Source: Thermoplasmata archaeon
GTDB taxonomy: Archaea; Thermoplasmatota; Thermoplasmata; Lutacidiplasmatales; UBA184
Assembly (NCBI GenBank): GCA_030038885.1
Contig: JASHQY010000175.1
Location: forward strand, 1-34,862
Length of the DNA: 34,862 nucleotides
Reading direction: 5' to 3'
This document shows positions 9,998 through 18,698 of the stretch, in pieces. The notes beneath the pieces are model-generated. The model did not search any database, was not told the origin of the DNA, and saw nothing but the letters and a program-made list of their open reading frames with translations. The position numbers were made by a program, and so were the translations under genes. Positions within the stretch are counted from its first letter, which is position 1. Each line of letters starts with the position of its first letter.

Positions 9998-11557
9998 TCA
10001 GGAGTTGCGTCCCGCGCAGAGCGGTTTCCTCATGAGCGAGCCCGCGCGGACGTACCCCCGGCTCCGGTAGTACTCCCGGGTGCCCACCGCGCTGATGACG
10101 TATAACCCGCCGAAACCCTGCGCGGCGACCTCCGATTCCGCGGCCTCGAGCAGCGATCGACCGAATCCCCGGTGCTGGTAGTCGGTCGGCCCCCCCGCGG
10201 CGGCCCCGACCGCGACCTCGCTGCCGACGACCTTCAACTCCCGGATCACCGGTTCGGCGAGCCCCCTCTCGGTCGCGGCCGAGGGGAAGCGGAGCCGCAG
10301 GAACCCCGCGACCGTGTCGCTCGCGTCCTCCTCCCAGGAAAGGAAGACCTCCCGGCCGCCGCTCGCATCGTACTCGGTGCGGTGCCGCCGGAACGCGTCG
10401 GGCGGCGGGGCCGCCCGCCGTCCGGCCTCCCGGCACCGCAGGCAGCGGCAGTGGACGCCCTCGCTCTGAAGACGGGCGAGCGCGAGCTGCCGGACGTTGC
10501 TCGCGCGGACGCCGGCCGCGACGAGGCGGGAGGGGATGTCCCGCTGGATCCGCTGGATCCGGACCCACGGGGGCACCCGTCGCTTCATCTCGGCGAGGAC
10601 GCGCACGGCGGTCGGGGTGTCGTACGGGGCGTAGCGGCCCGCCTTCCAGCCCTCGAAGAGCGGGGTCCCGGGAAGGACCAGCGTCGGGTAGATCTTGAGG
10701 AGGTCCGGGCGGAACTCGGGCTCGTCCCAGAGGCGCTGGAAGTCCGAGAGGTCGGTCGTCGGGTCCATCCCGGGCAGGCCGATCATGAGGTGGTAGCAGA
10801 CCTTGAGCCCCCGGTCGCGGGCCTCCCGGGTCGCCCGCGCGACGTCGCCCGAGCTGTGGGCGCGGCCGACCGCGTCGAGCACCCGGTCGTGCAGGCACTC
10901 GACCCCGATCTCGACCCGAGTGACGCCCGCGTCGAGGAGGAACGGCAGCACCCGGGCATCGCACCAGTCCGGTCGGGTCTCGACCGTCAGTCCGACCATC
11001 CGGTGCGCCGCGGTCTCGTTCCGGGCGATCGCTTCCTCGAGGGTCGGGCTCGGCGCTCCGTTGAGGCCGTCGTAGATCCCGTGGAGGACCTCCTCCTGGT
11101 AGGTCCGGGGCCGCGCCGGGAAGGTCCCGCCCATCACGATGACCTCGACCTTGCTGGTCGGGTGGCCGATCGCGTCCAGCGTCGCGATCCGATGCCGGGT
11201 GATCTCGGCCGAGTCCCAGTGGAACTGCGCCCCCCGCAGCGCGGACGGCTCCTCGCCCGTGTAGCTCTGGGGGCTCGCGTTCTCGACGCCGCCCGGACAG
11301 TACGAGCAGCGGCCGTGGGGGCAGCGCGCCGGCGCGGTCATGACCGCGACGACCGCGACGCCCGAGAGCGTTCGGGAGGGCTTGCGCCGTACCCCGCCGT
11401 CGAAGCGGGCGCGCTCCTCCGCCGGCAGGCTGTCGATCCACTCGACGTTCGACGGGAGAGGTCCGTGGGGACCCGCCTTCGCTCGGGCGAGCTTCTCCCG
11501 ATGGACCTCTTCGGGCGTGGGGGGGCGAGCGATCGCGGCCGCTAGCGGTGGATCCAT
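9998..11557 (-). CDS. elp3: Elp3 family radical SAM / GNAT tRNA-modifying enzyme
   Basis: CPHGRCSYCPGGVENASPQSYTGEEPSALR radical SAM Cys motif; GLTVETRPDWC; C-terminal GNAT region YQHRGFGRSLLEAAE...GTREYYRSRGY. ATG at 11557 overlaps the fni 3' end by 16 nt. Confidence 0.95.
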   Translation of the reverse strand: MDPPLAAAIARPPTPEEVHREKLARAKAGPHGPLPSNVEWIDSLPAEERARFDGGVRRKPSRTLSGVAVVAVMTAPARCPHGRCSYCPGGVENASPQSYTGEEPSALRGAQFHWDSAEITRHRIATLDAIGHPTSKVEVIVMGGTFPARPRTYQEEVLHGIYDGLNGAPSPTLEEAIARNETAAHRMVGLTVETRPDWCDARVLPFLLDAGVTRVEIGVECLHDRVLDAVGRAHSSGDVARATREARDRGLKVCYHLMIGLPGMDPTTDLSDFQRLWDEPEFRPDLLKIYPTLVLPGTPLFEGWKAGRYAPYDTPTAVRVLAEMKRRVPPWVRIQRIQRDIPSRLVAAGVRASNVRQLALARLQSEGVHCRCLRCREAGRRAAPPPDAFRRHRTEYDASGGREVFLSWEEDASDTVAGFLRLRFPSAATERGLAEPVIRELKVVGSEVAVGAAAGGPTDYQHRGFGRSLLEAAESEVAAQGFGGLYVISAVGTREYYRSRGYVRAGSLMRKPLCAGRNS

Positions 11558-12654
11558 GGGCGGCTCTCTCCGGTCACGAGGTACGGAGCGCGGTGGAGGT
11601 CGTCGATCGTCCGCGAGCCCGTGAGGAACATCGCGACCTTGAGCTCGTGGACCAGGAGCTCGAGCTCGGCGCGCGTCGCCTCGTAGCCGGTCGACGCCGC
11701 CCGCAGCACGCCGCCCGCCGTACCGGCGGCGGTCGCCCCCAGCGCGAGCGCCCGGGCCACGTCCAATCCCGAGCGGACCCCACCGCTCGCGACGACCGGG
11801 AGTCCGAGCGGCACGAGCTCGAGGACCGACACCGGCGAGGGGATCCCCCAGTCCCAGAACGTCTGGCCGACCCGCGCCTCGCGGGTCGCGCCCTGGTCGA
11901 GCGCCCGGTAGTGCTCGACCGCGGCGAACGAGGTCCCCCCCGTGCCGCTCACGTCGAACGCGCGGACGTGCCGGTCCCTGAGCTCCTCGGCGACCTCCCG
12001 GGAGATCCCGGCGCCGGTCTCCTTGACGAGGACCGGGAACTTCGCCGCGAGCTCGCCGATCTGGGCGAGGCATCCGCGCGCCCGGCGGTCGCCCTCCGGC
12101 TGGACCATCTCCTGGAGGAAGTTGAGGTGGATCGCGAGCGCGTCCGCGTGGATCAGCTCCATCGCCGCGCGGACCTCGTCCGCTCCGACGACCCGGTCGT
12201 TCGGTCCCTGGGGGATGATCTGCGGCGCCCCGATGTTCGCGAACTTCAGCGGGACCGCGTGGTGCGCGACGGTCGCGTAGCTCTCGGGGTACTGCCCCTT
12301 CAGGATCGCCGCGCGCTCGCTGCCGACCCCCATCGCGACGCCGACGTCGGTCGCCGCGCGCGCGAGGTTGTCGTTGATCTTGGCGGCGTCCGGGAACCCC
12401 CCGGTCATCCCCGTGATGACGATCGGGGCGGCCAGGCGGTGCCCGAGCAGCGAGACCGACGTGTCGATCTCCGCGAAGTCGAGCTCGGGGAGCGCCCGGT
12501 GGATCAGCTGCACATCGTCCCAGTAGCGGTAGCGTCCCTCGACATCCCGCCCGAGCACGACCTTGACGTGCTCGGCCTTGCGGTGGCTCAGATCGAGCCC
12601 CGAGGGGTCCCGGGGCTTACCCGGACCGCGCTCGCGCCCAGCTCCCGTAGACAT
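11542..12654 (-). CDS. fni: Type-2 isopentenyl-diphosphate delta-isomerase (FMN-dependent)
   Basis: RKAEHVKVVLGRDVE; APIVITGMTGG; GVGSERAAI; FANIGAPQ; HLNFLQEMVQPEGD; VKETGAGISREVA; DVSGTGGTSFAAVE; ASGGVRSGLDVARALALGA. Start ATG 12654 chosen (upstream alternative 12687). Confidence 0.95.
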   Translation of the reverse strand: MSTGAGRERGPGKPRDPSGLDLSHRKAEHVKVVLGRDVEGRYRYWDDVQLIHRALPELDFAEIDTSVSLLGHRLAAPIVITGMTGGFPDAAKINDNLARAATDVGVAMGVGSERAAILKGQYPESYATVAHHAVPLKFANIGAPQIIPQGPNDRVVGADEVRAAMELIHADALAIHLNFLQEMVQPEGDRRARGCLAQIGELAAKFPVLVKETGAGISREVAEELRDRHVRAFDVSGTGGTSFAAVEHYRALDQGATREARVGQTFWDWGIPSPVSVLELVPLGLPVVASGGVRSGLDVARALALGATAAGTAGGVLRAASTGYEATRAELELLVHELKVAMFLTGSRTIDDLHRAPYLVTGESRPWIHR

Positions 12655-13435
12655 TCTCCCCCCGTAGGGCGCGCGAGAGCTCGCCATCCGTGAGTCCGCT
12701 AATAAGACCTGCGTCCACGCCGGCGCGCGCGATCCGCCGCATCGCTTCCGCCTTGCCGCGGATGCCGCCCGTGACGTCCGCCCGGCCCGACACCGGCCCG
12801 AGCCGCTCGACGACCGCGTCGGTCACCTCGGCGATCGCGGTCCGCCGCCCCGGCCGCGTCGGCTCGAGGATGCCCGGGACGTCGCTGACGAACACGACCC
12901 GCTCGGCCTGCAGCGGCCCGATGAGCTGCTCCGCGATCGTGTCGGCGCTGAGGATCGACGTCCCCCACGCCGCGTCGGGGACGACGTCCCCGAACGACAC
13001 CGGCGCGAATCCCCCGCGCAGCGCCGCGACGAAGGGAGCGGCGTCGAACCGGGACACCCGCCCCGCCCGGTTCTCGGCGTGCGTCGCGATCGGGATCGAG
13101 GCCGCGGAGATCCCCGCGTGGACGAGGGCGCGGAGCACGAGGAGGTGGAGCCGCCGGACCTCGGCGGCGACGATCGCCGCCCCGCGCGCGCGGTCGGCGG
13201 GACGCGCGGAGGCGTCCGGCGCGCGGGCGAGGCCGAACTTCCGGGCGCCCGGATGCCCGAACGATCCCGCCCCGTGCAGGATGACGACGTCGTGCTCGGG
13301 GACCGCCGCGATCTCGCGTGCGAGTCGGGCGATCACTTTCGGACGGGGCCGCTCGATCTCGCGCTTCCTGGTGATGACCGATCCTCCGAGCTTGACGATC
13401 GTGACCGGCCGTTCGCTCGGGGCCGGGGGAGTCAT
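12617..13435 (-). CDS. ipk: Isopentenyl phosphate kinase
   Basis: Amino acid kinase fold: VKLGGSVITRK; VILHGAGSFGHPGARKFGL with catalytic-His context; FVSDVPGI; DVTGGIRGKAEAM. Overlaps fni, which is operonic. Confidence 0.93.
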   Translation of the reverse strand: MTPPAPSERPVTIVKLGGSVITRKREIERPRPKVIARLAREIAAVPEHDVVILHGAGSFGHPGARKFGLARAPDASARPADRARGAAIVAAEVRRLHLLVLRALVHAGISAASIPIATHAENRAGRVSRFDAAPFVAALRGGFAPVSFGDVVPDAAWGTSILSADTIAEQLIGPLQAERVVFVSDVPGILEPTRPGRRTAIAEVTDAVVERLGPVSGRADVTGGIRGKAEAMRRIARAGVDAGLISGLTDGELSRALRGENVYGSWARARSG

Positions 13436-13453
13436 CCGCGTCGGTCCCGGGCG

Positions 13454-13675
13454 CTACGAGTGGTCCCAGCCGGCCCGCGGGTGGAGGAACATGAACACCG
13501 CGGCCAGGACGAGGAACGGTCCCTCGAAATAGCGCAGGTTGAACGTGTAGAGCCACCAGAAGATCATGAACTGCCCGCCGGCGAGCAGGAGGGACGCGGC
13601 GAGGACCCACAGCACCGAGATCGGGCTCACGTCGTGCGCCGCGTGCCCGCCGACCGCCGTCGCGTACTCGCTCAT
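13454..13675 (-). CDS. Small two-TM membrane protein (73 aa)
   Basis: MSEYATAVGGHAAHDVSPISVLWVLAASLLLAGGQFMIFWWLYTFNLRYFEGPFLVLAAVFMFLHPRAGWDHS; immediately upstream of ipk on the same strand. Confidence 0.65.
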   Translation of the reverse strand: MSEYATAVGGHAAHDVSPISVLWVLAASLLLAGGQFMIFWWLYTFNLRYFEGPFLVLAAVFMFLHPRAGWDHS

Positions 13676-13862
13676 CGCCGGCAGAGGAGTCGACGCCCCT
13701 TCAAATGCGTTCGGTCGGAGCGCGCGCCGCCGTACCCGCGTGGTTCGGCGCGCGCCGTACCAAATTTCGTGACCGGGACCCGGTGTGGCCCAAATCACGA
13801 CAGAAGGTTGATATGGCACGGCCTCCTCCGACCGCCGCCCGAGGCCCGGGTAGGCGTCGACG

Positions 13863-15293
13863 GTGCCACCTGCTACCGAAGAACGTTCGGCGGAGACGCC
13901 GGACCGGATGGACCCGCAGCGATCGAACCCTGGGGCGGTCACGCCCGTCAGTGACCACCCGCCGAGCGGGGGCGCAGCGCCCGTGCCGTCCTACGGCACC
14001 GCTGCGCCCCCGACCGGAACCTCGACCTCGGAGTTCCTCGACTCGTTCCTGCAGACCAAGAGCGAGCTGTTCCTCGAGAGCCGGGAGGTGCTCCGCGACT
14101 CGTACGTCCCCGCGCGCCTCCCGCACCGCGATGGCGAGCTGCGCCAGGTCGCCGAGGTCCTCGCGCCCGCGCTGCGCGGGGACGTTCCGTCGAACCTCCT
14201 GATCTACGGGAAGATCGGGACCGGGAAGACCGCGGTCGTCACGCAGGTCCGTCAGGACCTCCAGCGGCGTGCGGAGGCCGCCGGCAAGCTCTCGTTCGTC
14301 GCGGTGAACTGCGGGAACATCGACACCGCGTACAGCCTCCTGCAGAACATCGGCAACACGTTCGCGAAGGCCGATGCGGACCGGATCCCGACGGGCTGGT
14401 CGCTCGACCGGGTGCAGTCCGCGATGCGCCGGATGATGGACGCGAAGGGCGGCACGATCATCCTGATCCTCGACGAGATCGACCGCCTCGTCGCGCGCAG
14501 CGGGGACAACGTGCTCTACACGCTGAGCCAGCTCAACACCGAGCTCGAGACCGCGCGCCTCGTGCTCCTCGGGATCTCGAACGACCTCAAGTTCACGAAC
14601 CACCTGGACGCCCGCGTCCGCAGCCGATTGAACGAGGAGAAGATCCTCTTCGACCCGTACAAGGCGCCGCAGCTCCAGGACATCCTCGAGGACCGCGCGC
14701 GGGTCGCGTTCCGCGAGGGCGTGGTCGACCCCGGCGTGATCGAGCTCTGCGCCGCCTACGCGCAGCTCGAGAGCGGGGACGCGCGGCGGGCGCTCGCGCT
14801 CCTGCGCCTCGCGGCCGAGATGGCGGAGCGCGACCGCGCGAAGCGGATCACGCGCGACCACGTCGTGAAGGCGAAGAACCGCCTCGAGAAGGACATCATC
14901 ATCGAGTGCTGCCGCTCGCTCCCGCCGCACTGCAAGGTCCTCCTCTACGCGATCCTCCAGTCGTACGAGCGTCGGCGGACGGGCGTCCTGACCGGCGAGG
15001 TCTACGACAACTACAAGCGGCTGGCGGAGCGGCTCGGGCTGCCCCCCCTCCACGCCCGCTCGATCTCGAACTACGTGAGCGAGCTCGAGTCGCTGGGCCT
15101 GATCCGCGCGACGATCGTCTCGCGCGGCCGCGGCGGCCGCACCCGGGAGATCCTGGTCGACGTGCCGGTCTCGGAGACGATGCCGGCGCTCGAGGAGGAC
15201 CCGCTCCTCGCACCGATCGGGCGCCCGAGGGGCCGGGGCCAGACGCTGCTGACGAACTTCGACAACCCCGGGCGCACGGGACCGACGTACTAG
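13863..15293 (+). CDS. cdc6: Cdc6/Orc1 replication initiator
   Basis: Walker A NLLIYGKIGTGKTAV, Walker B TIILILDEIDRLV, sensor GISNDLKF, RVRSRLNEEKILFDPY, C-terminal winged-helix region. Confidence 0.95.
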   Translation: MPPATEERSAETPDRMDPQRSNPGAVTPVSDHPPSGGAAPVPSYGTAAPPTGTSTSEFLDSFLQTKSELFLESREVLRDSYVPARLPHRDGELRQVAEVLAPALRGDVPSNLLIYGKIGTGKTAVVTQVRQDLQRRAEAAGKLSFVAVNCGNIDTAYSLLQNIGNTFAKADADRIPTGWSLDRVQSAMRRMMDAKGGTIILILDEIDRLVARSGDNVLYTLSQLNTELETARLVLLGISNDLKFTNHLDARVRSRLNEEKILFDPYKAPQLQDILEDRARVAFREGVVDPGVIELCAAYAQLESGDARRALALLRLAAEMAERDRAKRITRDHVVKAKNRLEKDIIIECCRSLPPHCKVLLYAILQSYERRRTGVLTGEVYDNYKRLAERLGLPPLHARSISNYVSELESLGLIRATIVSRGRGGRTREILVDVPVSETMPALEEDPLLAPIGRPRGRGQTLLTNFDNPGRTGPTY

Positions 15294-15315
15294 CGCGGCC
15301 CGGACGCCCGGCGGA

Positions 15316-15525
15316 TCAGGCGGTCTCGCCTTCGGCCCGCATCGGCTCGGGGACGATCGACTCCGAGCGCGCGCGCCGTCGGGCCCGCTCCCGTCGCAGC
15401 TCGGCGAGGTCGCGCTCGAGCGCGCGGAGGTCGGCCGCGGCCCGGCGCACCCGCACGCGCGCGACGTACTCGGTCGCCGCGATCTCGCGGTCGAGCGCCT
15501 CGTCCGAGCCGCGGAACGAGCTCAT
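15316..15525 (-). CDS. Small charged, predicted coiled-coil protein (69 aa)
   Basis: [69 protein letters not shown]; start overlaps the upstream ALDH stop by 4 nt (ATGA). Confidence 0.6.
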   Translation of the reverse strand: MSSFRGSDEALDREIAATEYVARVRVRRAAADLRALERDLAELRRERARRRARSESIVPEPMRAEGETA

Positions 15526-17018
15526 TCCCCGGGGCCGTCCTCGATCTGGGCCTTCTGGAGCTTCGACGAGAAGTCGACGAACACGGTCTTGATCTCCGTG
15601 AACTCGTCGATCGCGACGCTGCCGGCCTCGCGCCCGCCGTTGCCGGTGTTCTTCACGCCCCCGAACGGGAGCTGGACCTCGGCGCCGATCGTCGGCGCGT
15701 TCACGTACGTGATCCCGGCTTCGAGATCCTCCATCGCGCGGAACGCGCGGTTCACGTCGCGCGTGTAGATCGACGACGAGAGGCCGTAGTCGACGTCGTT
15801 CGCGACCCGGACCGCCTCGTCGTAGTCGCCGACGCGGATCACCGACAGCACCGGACCGAAGATCTCCTCCTTCGAGATCCGGGTGCCGTGCGTCGTCTCG
15901 AAGATCGTCGGCGCGATGAAGAACCCCCGGTCGTACGCGCCGCCGGTCAGCTTCGAGCCGCCGTAGCGGAGCCGGGCCTCCTTCTTGCCGATCGCGATGT
16001 AGTCGAGGATCTTCTTCTCCTGGTCCGCCGAGGCGACCGGGCCCATGCCGGTCCGCGGGTCGAGCGGGTCGCCGACCGGGAAGCGGTCGAGGCGCTCGGT
16101 CAGCCGGCCGAGGAAGTCGTCGTAGACGTCCCGGTGCACGATCAGCCGGCTGGTCGCCGTGCACCGCTGGCCGGCGGTGCCGAACGCGCCGAACAGTACG
16201 CCGTCGAGCGCGAGGCCCAGGTCGGCGTCCTCCATGAGGATCACCGGGTTCTTGCCACCGAGCTCCAGGTGGACCATCTTGAGCGACTGCGCTCCCCGGA
16301 CGTAGACCTCCCGACCGGTGTCGACCCCGCCGGTGAACGAGACCGTGCGGACCCGGGGATCCGAGACCAGGGCGTTCCCCACGACGCCCCCGGAACCGGT
16401 GACGAGGTTGAGGACCCCCGCCGGGAGCCCCGCCTCCTCGTAGATCCGGACGACCTCGACCGCGCATCGGGCGGTGTTCGACGCGGGCTTGAAGACGACC
16501 GTGTTGCCCGAGATCAGCGCGGCCGCAATCTTCCAGTTCGGGATCGCGGTCGGGAAGTTCCACGGGGTGATGCACGCAACGACGCCCTTCGGCTGGCGGA
16601 CCGTGAGGCAGAACTTCGATCGGAGCTCGGACGGCACGGTCTCCCCCACGAGTCGCCGCCCCTCGCCGGCCATGTACTCGATGAAGTCGATCGCCTCCTG
16701 GACGTCGCCCAGCCCTTCCGAGATCACCTTGCCCATCTCGCGGGTGACGATCCGTCCGACCTCGGCCTTGCGCTCCTTCAGTCGGCGCGCGGCCTCGAGC
16801 AGGAGGTCGCCGCGCTTCGGTGCCGGCACCGCCTTCCAGGCGGGGAACGCCGTCGCGGCCGCGGCGACGGCGCGGCGGACGTCGTCCGGCGAGCCGGCGA
16901 CGAACGAGCCGATCGGCTCCCGCGTCGCCGGATTGATCGTCTCGAACCGCTTCGCCGGAGAGGGCGAGCTCCACGTTCCGTCGATGAACAATCCAAACTC
17001 TTCGACCTTCGATGCCAT
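15522..17018 (-). CDS. NAD(P)-dependent aldehyde dehydrogenase
   Basis: [96 protein letters not shown]. Confidence 0.95.
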   Translation of the reverse strand: MASKVEEFGLFIDGTWSSPSPAKRFETINPATREPIGSFVAGSPDDVRRAVAAAATAFPAWKAVPAPKRGDLLLEAARRLKERKAEVGRIVTREMGKVISEGLGDVQEAIDFIEYMAGEGRRLVGETVPSELRSKFCLTVRQPKGVVACITPWNFPTAIPNWKIAAALISGNTVVFKPASNTARCAVEVVRIYEEAGLPAGVLNLVTGSGGVVGNALVSDPRVRTVSFTGGVDTGREVYVRGAQSLKMVHLELGGKNPVILMEDADLGLALDGVLFGAFGTAGQRCTATSRLIVHRDVYDDFLGRLTERLDRFPVGDPLDPRTGMGPVASADQEKKILDYIAIGKKEARLRYGGSKLTGGAYDRGFFIAPTIFETTHGTRISKEEIFGPVLSVIRVGDYDEAVRVANDVDYGLSSSIYTRDVNRAFRAMEDLEAGITYVNAPTIGAEVQLPFGGVKNTGNGGREAGSVAIDEFTEIKTVFVDFSSKLQKAQIEDGPGE

Positions 17019-17094
17019 CCCGCGCACGACCCGTGCGGGCGACGCGAGCGGGCGCTAAAAGGCTCTCCGGGGGCGGGAGTGGCGCGCTCGTGAC

Positions 17095-17102
17095 CTTAAT
17101 AG
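17095..17102 (+). promoter_or_regulatory. Box A/TATA-like element for serS
   Basis: CTTAATAG about 27-30 nt upstream of ATG 17126. Confidence 0.4.
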
Positions 17103-17125
17103 TCCGGGCCCCGGTCGGTGCCGCG

Positions 17126-18637
17126 ATGGAGCACCGCCTCGAGGCCGAGCTGACGCTCAGCGGCCCGGTGCGCGACCCGACGACCGTCGGACCGCTCGTC
17201 TCCCGGATCGCGGCGGACGCGATCCAGCGCACGATCGGCGCCGGCGGCGACGGACGGCTCGCCGAGTGGTCGCTCGAGGGGGATCGGCTCCGGCTCGTCC
17301 TCGAGTCGCAGGGCCGTCGACCCCATCAGGCGCTGCTCGCGTTCGTCCGGCGGTTCGGGGAGGAGCTCGGCCGCGCCGAGAAGATCGGCGTGCGCTCGTT
17401 CCGGGCGTCCCGGTACCGGACCCAGTTCCCGCTCGACGCCGCGCCGGCGAAGCCCGTGACGCTCCCGATCCCGCACCGGCTGACGCATCGCGGGACGGAG
17501 GCGACGCTGGAGCTCACCGACCTCGGGGAGGCCGGCCTCCGGGACAACTGGATGGACCGCGCGGTCTCGCTCGTGAAGGAGAAGGTCCAGAAGCAGCGCT
17601 ACGAGGGCAAGGAGCAGTTCTGGTCGCTGCTGACGTCGAGCCCCCGGCGCGAGATGCCGTTCGACCGCGACCCGACCGAGGAGATGCTGAAGCGCCACTG
17701 GGTCCGGCCCGGACCGACCAAGGGGAAGTGGTTCCTCGGTCCGACCGCGGCGCACCTCTTGCGCACGATGGAACGGATCGCGCGCGAGGAGGTCCTCGAA
17801 CCCCTCGGGTTCCAGGAGGTCGTCCAGCCGCACCACGACTCGTTCGACACCCTGCTCAAGACCGGGCACCTCGCGGGCCTCCCCGGCGAGTTCTACTACG
17901 TCGCGGAACCGAAGACCCGCGACCCCGCCGCCTGGGAACGGTTCACGGACCTCGTGAAGATCACCGGCGAGGTGCCCCGCGAGGAGCTCGAGAAGATGGT
18001 CACCGGACCGACGGCGGTCTCGTGCTACGCGCAGTGCCCGACCGTCTACTGGTGGCTGTCGGGGCGGACGATCGCGACCGAGAGCCTGCCGCTGCTCGTC
18101 TACGACAAGTCCGCGGTCTCGAACCGCTACGAGAGCGGGGGCCGCCACGGACTCGAGCGCGTCGACGAGTTCCATCGGATCGAGCCGGTCTACGTCGGCG
18201 CGCCGGACGATCTGCGGGCGCTGCGCGAGCGCCTCCTCGAGCGGTACGCGCGGGTGTTCAACGACCTCCTCGAGCTCGAGTGGCGGACCGCGTGGGTGAC
18301 CCCGTTCTACATGCAGCAGAGCGGGCAGGTCGGGGTCGAGGACGCGCACGCGCACGACAAGGGCACGATCGACTTCGAGGCGTACCTGCCGTACCGCGGG
18401 ACCCGCGAGGCCTCCGAGTGGCTCGAGTTCCAGAACCTGTCGATCGTCGGCGACAAGTACACGACCGCGTTCGCGATCAAGACCCAGAAGGGCGAGCTCT
18501 GGTCGGGCTGCACCGGGATCGGGCTCGAGCGCTGGCTCACCGCGTTCCTCGCGCAGAAGGGGCTCGACCCCGAGGGCTGGCCCGCGGCCTTCCGCGAGTA
18601 CGCGGGACCGCTGCCCCACGACGTGAAGTTCCTGTAG
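17126..18637 (+). CDS. serS: Type-2 (methanogen-type) seryl-tRNA synthetase
   Basis: Class II aaRS motifs with type-2 SerRS signatures: VSCYAQCPTVYWWLSGR, RVDEFHRIEPVY, AHAHDKGTIDFEAYLPYRG, EWLEFQNLSIVGDKYTTAF, GELWSGCTGIGLERW; Cys/Glu/Cys zinc ligands appear retained. Confidence 0.92.
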   Translation: MEHRLEAELTLSGPVRDPTTVGPLVSRIAADAIQRTIGAGGDGRLAEWSLEGDRLRLVLESQGRRPHQALLAFVRRFGEELGRAEKIGVRSFRASRYRTQFPLDAAPAKPVTLPIPHRLTHRGTEATLELTDLGEAGLRDNWMDRAVSLVKEKVQKQRYEGKEQFWSLLTSSPRREMPFDRDPTEEMLKRHWVRPGPTKGKWFLGPTAAHLLRTMERIAREEVLEPLGFQEVVQPHHDSFDTLLKTGHLAGLPGEFYYVAEPKTRDPAAWERFTDLVKITGEVPREELEKMVTGPTAVSCYAQCPTVYWWLSGRTIATESLPLLVYDKSAVSNRYESGGRHGLERVDEFHRIEPVYVGAPDDLRALRERLLERYARVFNDLLELEWRTAWVTPFYMQQSGQVGVEDAHAHDKGTIDFEAYLPYRGTREASEWLEFQNLSIVGDKYTTAFAIKTQKGELWSGCTGIGLERWLTAFLAQKGLDPEGWPAAFREYAGPLPHDVKFL

Positions 18638-18698
18638 CCGCCCCGCGGCGGCGCCCATACCGCTAAGCGAGCGGTCCGGTTGCCCGGCCGAGGGGACC

